From the NCBI GenBank assembly GCA_003327425.1, contig QOQW01000001.1, positions 310,001 through 374,000 of the forward strand: DNA of 64,000 nt, read 5' to 3'. Source of the stretch: Candidatus Ozemibacter sibiricus (lineage in GTDB: Bacteria > Muiribacteriota > Ozemobacteria > Ozemobacterales > Ozemobacteraceae). This document shows positions 8,864 through 16,154 of this stretch, one piece after another. Both the position numbers and the translations under genes were made by a program. Under the pieces are notes generated by a model. The model did not search any database. It was not told where the DNA came from and saw nothing but the letters and a program-made list of their open reading frames with translations. The number at the start of each line of letters is the position of its first letter. The first letter of the stretch is position 1.

Positions 8864-9901
8864 TCATTCCTTCATGCCGGTCGTAGCCTGCGATTCCACG
8901 AACTGGCGCTGGGCCAGGAAATACATCACCACCAGCGGGAAGATGGTCAGACAGGAGGCGGCCATCAACGGCCCCCATTGCGTCCCCGCTTCGCTGTTGA
9001 AATAGCTGAGGCCGACCTGGATGACGCGGAGCTCGGCGTCGTTGGTGACGATCAAGGGCCAGACGAAGCTGTTCCAGGTGCCCAGGAAGGTGAAGATGCC
9101 CAGCGTCACCATCGGCGGCTTGCTCAACGGCAGGACCACCTTCCAGTAGAACTGGAACCTGGTGCAGCCGTCGATGGTGGCGGCTTCGAACAGATCTTTC
9201 GGCAGTTGCAGGAAGAACTGTCGCAGGAAGAAGACCGAATAGACCGACGCTACCCACGGCACGATCAAGGCGGCGTAGGTGTTGATCCAGTTCAGTTTCG
9301 ACAGCAGGATGTAATTGGGAATCAACAAGGCCTGCTGCGGCAGCATCATGGTGCCGAGCAGGCCCATGAAGATCGCATCCTTCAGCGGGAATTTGAAGAA
9401 CGCGAAGGCGTAGGCCGCCAGAGAGGCGGTGAACAAAGAACTCAAGGTGATGGTGATCGAGACGAACATGGTGTTGAGGAAATACCGGTAGAAATCCTGC
9501 TGCCCCTTCTTGGCGCCAGGGGCGGCGGCGGGGCTCGAGGCCAGTCCCAGGAAGGACCAGAGCGATTCCCCTTCCCCCCAGACGAGTTTGTAGTTGTCGA
9601 ACGTCTCGAACGGTTTAGCGGGCTTGCGGGCGCCTTCGGGGAGGGGCTTGCCGGCCTGCAGGTCCTCCCAGAGCCGCCGCTGGGCGGCGGCGGCTTCGAT
9701 CCGGCGCGTGTCTTCCTCGGAGTTGAGGAAGGAGGGACGCCAGGCATCCGGCAGCACCACGATGCGTTTGCCGGTCTTCAGAATCTCGTCTTCGCTCTTG
9801 AACGAAGTGGTGACCATCCAGACGAAGGGGAAGAGCATGAAGATCGACCCCAGGATCAGCAGGGCGTGCACGACCAGATGGAAGGGGTGCTTCAGCCTCA
9901 T
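8864..9901 (-). CDS. Carbohydrate ABC transporter permease (MalG/UgpE type)
   Basis: This inner-membrane permease has 345 residues from ATG 9901 (MRLKHPFHLVVHALL). The EAA loop that contacts the ATPase is present: EAATIDGCTRFQFYWKVVLP. Membrane segments follow the MalG pattern, but the loop between the first and second segments carries about 80 extra residues (after TTSFKSEDEIL, including a PAAAPGAKKG stretch). Family members are normally about 275-300 residues. The start overlaps the stop of the upstream permease (ATGA at 9898-9901). A longer reading from 10408 is a shadow of that permease. No ATP-binding subunit is encoded nearby, so a shared MsmK-type ATPase elsewhere is likely. Confidence 0.92.
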   Translation of the reverse strand: MRLKHPFHLVVHALLILGSIFMLFPFVWMVTTSFKSEDEILKTGKRIVVLPDAWRPSFLNSEEDTRRIEAAAAQRRLWEDLQAGKPLPEGARKPAKPFETFDNYKLVWGEGESLWSFLGLASSPAAAPGAKKGQQDFYRYFLNTMFVSITITLSSLFTASLAAYAFAFFKFPLKDAIFMGLLGTMMLPQQALLIPNYILLSKLNWINTYAALIVPWVASVYSVFFLRQFFLQLPKDLFEAATIDGCTRFQFYWKVVLPLSKPPMVTLGIFTFLGTWNSFVWPLIVTNDAELRVIQVGLSYFNSEAGTQWGPLMAASCLTIFPLVVMYFLAQRQFVESQATTGMKE

Positions 9902-10845
9902 GAATAGTGGACCTTCTTCTCGACGTAGAGCTTGTTGAACAGGGTCAGGGCGAACACCATCAGGAACAGCACGAAGGCGATGGCCAGCGCGTAGCCGAAC
10001 TCGAATTTCACGAACGCCTTCTGGTACAGGTAGAAGACGATCACCATCGTGCTTTTCATCGGGCCGCCGCGCGGGGTCATCATGTAAATCTGCGAGAAGA
10101 CCTGGAACGAGCCGATGCAGGACATGGTGAAGACGAAGAAGGTGGTCGGCGACAGCAGGGGCCAGGTGATGTTCCGGAACTGCTGCCAGCGCGAGGCGCC
10201 ATCGATGGTCGCCGCCTCGTAGAGATGCTTGGGGATGTTCTGCAGCCCCGCCAGGAAGATGATCACATTGTACCCGAGGCCTTTCCAGACGCTCATGAGG
10301 ATGATGCTCATCATCGCCACCGACGGGCCGGCCGGCAGCCAGTCGGGCCACGGCAAGCCCAGGGTGTGGCCGACCAGGTGCATCAACGGCGTCGGATCCT
10401 GCAGCCATGGCCGGGGCGCGATGTTCACCAGCGCCAGCAGCTTGTTCAACAGGCCGTATTCAGGATGGTAGATGAAATTCCAGACGATCGACACCGCGTT
10501 GATCGAGGTGATCACCGGCAGGAAGTAGATGGTGCGGTAGATGCCGATGCCCGCGATCGGATGGTTCAGCAGCATCGCGATCAGCAGGGCCGCGCCGATC
10601 GACAGCGGCACGCTGAACAGGACATAGTACAAGGTGTTGACCAGCGATTTGTAGAACATCGGGTCGTCGACCAGCCGCCGGAAGTTCTCCAGTCCGACCC
10701 AGTTGGGGTCGCTCATCAGATCCCATTCGTAGAAGCTGATGGCCAGCGAGTAGAAGATGGGCAGGACATGGAAGCACAGGATGATGCTCACTACGGGCAA
10801 CAGGTACCCGTAGGCTCCCCAATCGAATCGTTTGCCGTGAACCAT
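9898..10845 (-). CDS. Carbohydrate ABC transporter permease (MalF/UgpA type)
   Basis: This is the first permease of the importer, 315 residues. Six membrane segments are evident, beginning YGYLLPVVSIILCFHVLPIFYSL. The EAA loop reads YEAATIDGASRWQQFRNITWP. A periplasmic loop near TPLMHLVGHTLGLPWPDWLP is typical of the MalF branch. It opens the permease-permease-binding-protein cluster and overlaps the second permease by 4 bases. About 50 bases separate it from the upstream secreted two-domain protein on the same strand. Confidence 0.92.
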   Translation of the reverse strand: MVHGKRFDWGAYGYLLPVVSIILCFHVLPIFYSLAISFYEWDLMSDPNWVGLENFRRLVDDPMFYKSLVNTLYYVLFSVPLSIGAALLIAMLLNHPIAGIGIYRTIYFLPVITSINAVSIVWNFIYHPEYGLLNKLLALVNIAPRPWLQDPTPLMHLVGHTLGLPWPDWLPAGPSVAMMSIILMSVWKGLGYNVIIFLAGLQNIPKHLYEAATIDGASRWQQFRNITWPLLSPTTFFVFTMSCIGSFQVFSQIYMMTPRGGPMKSTMVIVFYLYQKAFVKFEFGYALAIAFVLFLMVFALTLFNKLYVEKKVHYS

Positions 10846-10898
10846 CTCGATGAGCTGCGGTGGCGCGGGGAAGTCGGAAAGAGGGGTGGGGCCGGCCG

Positions 10899-12572
10899 CT
10901 ACCGGCGAGACCGCGGGGCCTCCGGTCGGGGCGGAACGGACGGCCTGGCCAGATACTGGATCAGGTTGTCATAGAATTCCCCGGTCTGGTGCACGAACGG
11001 GTTGGGGCCGGGTTGCGCCTGATTGAGATCGCTGTCGGGATACTGGTAGTCGGTGAAGTTGTTGCACCCGCCGATCACCAGAATGCCGTTGGCCAGCCGT
11101 TCGATGCCCATGATCGGGATGGCCGCGTTCGGGGGATAGAGGATGGCGTCGTTGCGTTTGTCGCCATCTTTGTTGAACGCTTCGGGGTGGCTCACCACCA
11201 GCAGCTCGATGCCGCTGTCAGCGGCGAGCGGGGTCTGCTGCCGGCTGATCAGCGAGCAGGTGCCCCAGGTGATGACGGTCTGGATGCCTTTGGTGACCGG
11301 GTGATCGGGGGTGGCGACGGTGGCCAGCACGCCCCACGGCTTGTTCGTCTTGTGAATGTTGTCCCAGATCTGGTCGCTGTTCAGTCGGACCACCGACCCG
11401 AGCTGCTCGAGCAGGGCATTCAGGGTGCGCCGGCCATCGAGCTTCGAGGAATCCCAGTCGCCGGCCATCAGCAGCCGCCCGCCCGCCATGAACCAGTCGA
11501 CGAGGGCCTTGGCTTCGCTGGCCATCAAAGGCAGCGAGGGGTTGGGCAGGATGACGAGGCTGAACCGATTCAGCATCTCCGGGGTGAGCAGGTTGAGGGT
11601 GTAGAAGACCTTGAACCCGAGCTTGCGCATGTGCCGCTCGAAGGTCTCCATCTTGTCGGAAGCGGCATTGCCGTGCGCGGCGTCGATCAGGATGTTGCGG
11701 GCCTTTTCGCTGGCCTTGGCCTGGTGGAAGAAGGGCACCCTTTTGGAAGGGATGCGCCTGGCCGGCACCCCGCCGGTCACCCACACCAGGGCATTGTAGG
11801 CCAGTTGCGGATGGGAATACATGAAGGAATCGTAGCTGTCGTGGAGCTTGTTCTGCGCGCCGCTGCCGACCCCATCATCGAAGGGCGAGCTGTCGCCGAT
11901 CGCGACCACCCGGCCCTTGCCGGCCTCGGCGGCGACGATGTAGGGCGCCTTCTTGGCGCGGCTTTCGATCAGCCCGACGGCCCTGGCTTGCGCATTCCGC
12001 TGCAGTACGAACGTCGAGCCGGCCCACGCTCCGACCGCGCGCACCCCGAACATCACGGGATGGTCTTTGTTGAGCGGCCCCGCCACCGGAGCTTCATAGA
12101 TGTAATCGCCGGCGAACGAGAACCCGAAGCGCGGGCAGAAGGCGTTGAGGGCGATCACCGCGTCGACGCCATCTCCATCGCGATCGGCGCCGCCGTGGTC
12201 CCCGATCAGGAAGGCGCCGCCGCCGTTCAGGACGAATTGGACGAGGGCCTCCGCCTCCTCTTCGCGATAGGCGTGGTTCGGTTCGGCCAGGATGACGGCC
12301 TGGTAGTTGGCCAGCAGATCGCTCGTGAACCGCCCCTGTTCCGACACCTTGCTCAGGGAATCGATGACGAACCCGTTGGCCGTGAGCGTGTCGGCCATTT
12401 CGGAATAGGCCCCGGTGATGATCCAGTCGGCGTTCCCGGCGGTCTGTCCGTGGGTGTCGTCATACAAAATCCGGGGTTGGTCGGCCGCCCGCAGGATCGG
12501 CGCGCTGAACAGCAGCAGCGCGAGAAGGAGGCACCCCAGAGGACGATGGAACGAGCGGGCGGCAGACATCAT
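10899..12572 (-). CDS. Secreted protein with two related Rossmann-like (DUF4350/GATase-like) domains
   Basis: This 557-residue exported protein has a signal peptide (LGCLLLALLLFSAPILRAA). It then has two similar halves. Each opens with ILYDDTHGQTAG / ILIDAAHGNAAS, runs through a 'what is it hiding' strand (VILAEPNHAY / LVILPNPSLP), and has a glycine turn (LNGGGAFLIGDHGG / MAGGRLLMAGDWDSS). This pattern resembles DUF4350 or ThuA-like glutamine-amidotransferase folds found in periplasmic proteins; catalytic activity is not evident. The start ATG at 12572 has AGGAGGG six bases upstream. It has its own strong promoter (12615-12643) and precedes the ABC importer, so a link to carbohydrate use is possible but unproven. 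Confidence 0.75.
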   Translation of the reverse strand: MMSAARSFHRPLGCLLLALLLFSAPILRAADQPRILYDDTHGQTAGNADWIITGAYSEMADTLTANGFVIDSLSKVSEQGRFTSDLLANYQAVILAEPNHAYREEEAEALVQFVLNGGGAFLIGDHGGADRDGDGVDAVIALNAFCPRFGFSFAGDYIYEAPVAGPLNKDHPVMFGVRAVGAWAGSTFVLQRNAQARAVGLIESRAKKAPYIVAAEAGKGRVVAIGDSSPFDDGVGSGAQNKLHDSYDSFMYSHPQLAYNALVWVTGGVPARRIPSKRVPFFHQAKASEKARNILIDAAHGNAASDKMETFERHMRKLGFKVFYTLNLLTPEMLNRFSLVILPNPSLPLMASEAKALVDWFMAGGRLLMAGDWDSSKLDGRRTLNALLEQLGSVVRLNSDQIWDNIHKTNKPWGVLATVATPDHPVTKGIQTVITWGTCSLISRQQTPLAADSGIELLVVSHPEAFNKDGDKRNDAILYPPNAAIPIMGIERLANGILVIGGCNNFTDYQYPDSDLNQAQPGPNPFVHQTGEFYDNLIQYLARPSVPPRPEAPRSRR

Positions 12573-12614
12573 GATCAACCCTCCTGGCAGGTGGTGGATT
12601 CGCGGGATTCTCAG

Positions 12615-12643
12615 AGTATACGGAATTCCTCTCTCCAGGGCAA
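12615..12643 (-). promoter_or_regulatory. Promoter of the two-domain secreted protein
   Basis: On the minus strand TTGCCC (12643-12638) and TATACT (12620-12615) are 17 bases apart. This lies 43 bases upstream of the start at 12572 and probably also serves the importer genes downstream. Confidence 0.65.
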
Positions 12644-12730
12644 GCCGCCTGCTCGGCTGGGTTGAGCAGTCAGACGGCCCCGCGGCCCAACGATGCTGGT
12701 GGCGGTTCGGGGCAGACCCGGCGGCGCGGG

Positions 12731-14893
12731 CTATGGCCGTCGGGACGTCGGACCGCTCGGCGGGAGCGGAGGCAGGGGCAGCGCCTCACCGGGCAGGAGG
12801 GCCGGGAGAGGCGATGGTGAAGGTTCTCGCGTGGCCGCGGGTCGGCCGGGCGCCCCGGCCCCAGGGAGGGGCAGCGGCTCGCCTGGCAAGGGGGGCGGGG
12901 CATCGGCCTTCCGGAAAGGATTTCCGGGTAGGGGGAGGGCATCGCCGGGCAGGGGTGGTGGCTCCCCTGGCAGGGGCAGGGCCTCGCCTGGGAGGGGCCC
13001 CTCCGATTCTTTCCCTTCGTCGGCGCGTCGGTCCGCCGGCTGGCCCGTGTCGTCGGTCACCGGCACCTCCACCCGTTCCAGGGCCGCGACCTCCCCGGCC
13101 CACAGCGTCATGGGACCGCGGGTGTTGCTCAGGAAGAAGAGGCGGCTCAGGTCGTCCGACAGTTCGAACCGCCGCAGGTTGTACCCTTTGATGGTTTCTG
13201 TCAATCCTTTGATCTGCCCGGCCGGCAGATCCTGGCAGTAGGTGACGTTGCGGTCCTGGAACGGGTACGGCGACGGCAGCAGGTTGAAGGTGGTCTGGCG
13301 CAGGGGCACTCCTTCCGGCAAACGCAGTCCCAGGAACCAGGTACAGACCTGGTCTTCGAGATAAAGCTGGTTCATATGTCCGAATCCGGAGTCATAGACG
13401 TTCTTCGATTTGCCGTCGAGATTGCGGATGACGTAGCAGTATTTCATGGGCAGATCGACGAAGCCGGTGGTGGGCCGACTGCCGGAGGCGACCTCCGGCC
13501 ACTGGGGGGTCGGGGTGAGCCGGGCCGCCAGGTCGCCGGTCAGATTCATCAGACAGGTCTGGATGCGGGGACTGCGCAGATGGCCTTCCAGGAAGAGGAT
13601 GCGGTCGAGGGTCCAGAAACTGACCAGCTTCAACGCCTCCCGTGAGGTGTAGGTCTGAGCCGGATCTTCGATGACCTCGCCGGCCGGCGTCACATGCCAT
13701 CGCCGCAAGGTCCAGCCTCGCAGATCCTTGCTGTTGAACTCGCTCTTGTCGCGGGATTTCCCCTCCATTTCGACGGTGGCGAACGAGCGACCATCAGGGG
13801 ACCAGAGGATCTCGGCGAGCGTGCGGGAGGTCTTGACCACCTCCGGCCGCAATCGCGAGGTCTCCAGGTCGAGCAGCGAGATGGCGTGCCCGTCGGTGAA
13901 AAGAACCCGCCGACTGTCGGGCGCCCAGTAAGGGTAGGGGAACTGGTAATCTCCTTGAAAACGCCCATGGCCCTGGAAGAAGGTCAGGTGCGTGCGTCGG
14001 GCGGCATCGAACAGGAAGACGTCGCGAACGGCCGTGTTCCGGTCGAGCACGATCCCGGCCAGGATCTTCCCGTCCGGCGACCAGCCCGCATCGAGCAGCA
14101 ATTTGCTGCGGTCGCCCGGATACAGAGGCACGGTCTCGCCCTTCGCCAGATCGAGGATCTTGGGCTCTCCCCCTTCGGTGAACCCCAGGTAGGCGCCTGA
14201 GGGCGCGGGCCGCAAGTGGCCGTACGGCGCCCGTCCGCTTGCCAGCAGCACCGTGCCCGTGCCGTCGAAGGGTAGCCGGACCAGCTGGTTGTGGGTTTCG
14301 GTGGGGCGCACGGCTACGGCGCTGTCGGTGCCGAGAAGGGCGAAATCGGCTTCCGGAGCGAGAGCCTCCAATCGGGAGGACAGATTGGTGAAGCGGTGGC
14401 GGGTCTCGAAGGTGACGGGCGTCCGAGGCAGCTGGTCACGGATCTGGAAGAGGGAGGCGGCGTTGTCGATCAGGTAGGGGCGGGTGCCTTCCGCCCGTCG
14501 GCGCAGATGGCGATTCACCTGGTCCAGCAGGTTGTTCCAGCCGAGGTCCATGATCATCAGGCGATCGGTGCCGTCGATGAATTCTTCGGTTCCGTCTGGG
14601 TAATAGTGCAACGTCAGGGCGATGGCTTCAGGAAGTTTCCCCAGTCGGGTGAGGTAGGTCAGATAGTTCTCGAGGTGCAGGGTGATCAGATTCAAACGAG
14701 GAATCTCGACCCACATCGGATGCGGGTCGAGAGGGCCTGTGCGCAATGGCGGATGGAAGAGGATCTTCACCCGCGTTCCCACGAAGGGGATTTCCGTCTG
14801 GGCGGCTCCGAGCACTCCGGGCAGGGCCAGCAGAAGGACGAGCAGAAAGCCAGGCCGGCGAAGCGCCTGGTGCGTCATGGCCTGTCGTTGCAT
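12731..14893 (-). CDS. Exported TolB-like beta-propeller protein with proline-rich repeat tail
   Basis: This exported protein has about 720 residues. The signal peptide (PGFLLVLLLALPGVLGAA) is followed by a mixed N-terminal region. Then come repeated WD40-like/TolB-like blades recognisable as WSPDGKILAG, YWAPDSRRVLFTDG and WSPDGRSFATVEM. The last ~110 residues are a proline-rich tail of heptad-like LPG(E/D)xxP units. ATG at 14893 is chosen because AGAGGA precedes it by six bases; the ATG at 14899 lies too close to that site. The function is unknown. Propellers of this kind often form protein-binding platforms in the periplasm. Confidence 0.75.
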   Translation of the reverse strand: MQRQAMTHQALRRPGFLLVLLLALPGVLGAAQTEIPFVGTRVKILFHPPLRTGPLDPHPMWVEIPRLNLITLHLENYLTYLTRLGKLPEAIALTLHYYPDGTEEFIDGTDRLMIMDLGWNNLLDQVNRHLRRRAEGTRPYLIDNAASLFQIRDQLPRTPVTFETRHRFTNLSSRLEALAPEADFALLGTDSAVAVRPTETHNQLVRLPFDGTGTVLLASGRAPYGHLRPAPSGAYLGFTEGGEPKILDLAKGETVPLYPGDRSKLLLDAGWSPDGKILAGIVLDRNTAVRDVFLFDAARRTHLTFFQGHGRFQGDYQFPYPYWAPDSRRVLFTDGHAISLLDLETSRLRPEVVKTSRTLAEILWSPDGRSFATVEMEGKSRDKSEFNSKDLRGWTLRRWHVTPAGEVIEDPAQTYTSREALKLVSFWTLDRILFLEGHLRSPRIQTCLMNLTGDLAARLTPTPQWPEVASGSRPTTGFVDLPMKYCYVIRNLDGKSKNVYDSGFGHMNQLYLEDQVCTWFLGLRLPEGVPLRQTTFNLLPSPYPFQDRNVTYCQDLPAGQIKGLTETIKGYNLRRFELSDDLSRLFFLSNTRGPMTLWAGEVAALERVEVPVTDDTGQPADRRADEGKESEGPLPGEALPLPGEPPPLPGDALPLPGNPFRKADAPPPLPGEPLPLPGAGAPGRPAATREPSPSPLPALLPGEALPLPPLPPSGPTSRRP
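12855..13003 (-). repeat. Coding repeat of LPG(E/D)xxP units
   Basis: In the 3' part of the propeller gene, about six 21-base units encode LPGEALP, LPGEPPP, LPGDALP, LPGNPFR, then after a short break LPGEPLP and LPGAGAP. The copies have diverged at third positions, so this is an established protein repeat rather than a recent slippage event. Confidence 0.7.
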
Positions 14894-14957
14894 GTGCATT
14901 CCTCTCCGAGTCGGGCGTGATCTCGCGATCCCTCGGCTCTCATAGGCCAGGGGAAAG

Positions 14958-16133
14958 CTACGTGGCCGATCCTCCGGCGCGGGGCGTGCCTGGAGGCGCC
15001 TGGGGCGGAGCGTCCTTGCCGGGGCCGGGTTCGCCGGCCGCCAGGAATTCCCTGATCTCGGCCAGCAGGCCGTCGACCAGTTGCGCCGCCGGCAGCGTCC
15101 GCACCACCTGGCCCTTGCGAAAGATCAACCCTGCCTCCTTGCCGCCGGCGATGCCGAAGTCGGCCTGTCTGGCTTCGCCGGGTCCGTTCACGGCGCACCC
15201 CATGACGGCGATCTGGAGCGGCTGCTCCAGGTCGCGGGTGCGCTGCTCCACTTCCCGGGCGATGGCGGCCAGGGGGATCTGGCAGCGGCCGCAGGTCGGG
15301 CACGACACGATGATCGGCCCTCGCCGGCGCAAGCCGACGCAGCGCAGAATGCGCTGCCCCACGATCACTTCCTCGACCGCATCTCCGGTCAGGGAGACCC
15401 TGATCGTATCACCCAATCCCTCCAAAAGCAAGGCGCCGATGCCGATCGCCGACCGCACCATGCCTTCTTCGGGAAGCCCGGCCTCGGTCACGCCGAGATG
15501 CAGCGGGTACGGACAGCGGGCGGCCACCAGCCGCGTGGCCGCCATCATCACCGCCAGGTCGAACGCCTTGACGGCGATCTTGATGTCCTGGAAGCCTTCG
15601 GCCTCGAGCAGGGCGACTTCGGCCAGCGCCGATTCCGCCAGCGCTTCCGGTGTCACCCCGCCGTAGCGCGCCGCCATGGCGGGATCCAACGACCCGGCGT
15701 TGACCCCGACCCGGATGGGCACGCCACGGTCGGCGGCGGCCCGCGCCACCTCCCGGATGTGCTGGCGGGTTCGGATGTTGCCGGGGTTCAGCCGCAGGCC
15801 GTCCACCCCTCCGGCCAGCGCCAGCAGCGCCAACCGGTGGTCGAAATGGATGTCGGCGATCACGGGGATGGGCGAGGCCGGGGCGATCTTCCCGAGCGCC
15901 CGAGCCGCTTCTTCATCGGGCACGGCCAGGCGGATGATCTCGCAGCCCGCCGCGGCCAGCCGCCGGATCTCGGTCAGGGTGGCGGCGGCATCGCGCGTGT
16001 CGGTCTTGGTCATGCTCTGCACGGTGATCGGGGCCCCGCCGCCGACCACCACATCGCGCAGGCGGAGCGGGCGCGAGGCCCGTCGTGGGGTCGGGCGGGA
16101 ACTGGGTGAGGGGGAGGGCGGAGGAAGGCTCAT
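14958..16133 (-). CDS. ispG: 4-hydroxy-3-methylbut-2-enyl diphosphate synthase (IspG/GcpE)
   Basis: IspG converts 2-C-methyl-erythritol 2,4-cyclodiphosphate to HMBPP, the penultimate step of the MEP isoprenoid pathway. The 391-residue protein has the N-terminal TIM-barrel signatures ITVQSMTKTDTRDA, VPVIADIHFDHRLAL-type and GLRLNPGNI. It also has the C-terminal 4Fe-4S domain with VSCPTCGRCQ and VMGCAVNGPGEA, where the three cluster cysteines and the catalytic glutamate are expected. It is the compact bacterial form without the plant/chlamydial insert. AGGAG precedes the ATG at 16133. It follows the SpoIIE-type gene by 21 bases. The N-terminal ~20 residues are proline/serine-rich and atypical. 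Confidence 0.95.
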   Translation of the reverse strand: MSLPPPSPSPSSRPTPRRASRPLRLRDVVVGGGAPITVQSMTKTDTRDAAATLTEIRRLAAAGCEIIRLAVPDEEAARALGKIAPASPIPVIADIHFDHRLALLALAGGVDGLRLNPGNIRTRQHIREVARAAADRGVPIRVGVNAGSLDPAMAARYGGVTPEALAESALAEVALLEAEGFQDIKIAVKAFDLAVMMAATRLVAARCPYPLHLGVTEAGLPEEGMVRSAIGIGALLLEGLGDTIRVSLTGDAVEEVIVGQRILRCVGLRRRGPIIVSCPTCGRCQIPLAAIAREVEQRTRDLEQPLQIAVMGCAVNGPGEARQADFGIAGGKEAGLIFRKGQVVRTLPAAQLVDGLLAEIREFLAAGEPGPGKDAPPQAPPGTPRAGGSAT

Positions 16134-16154
16134 GGCAGAACTCCTGAGAGGTGG

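Noticed and set aside
14291-14920. Plus-strand open frame over the propeller gene
   Set aside because: Shadow; no ribosome site and no recognisable sequence.
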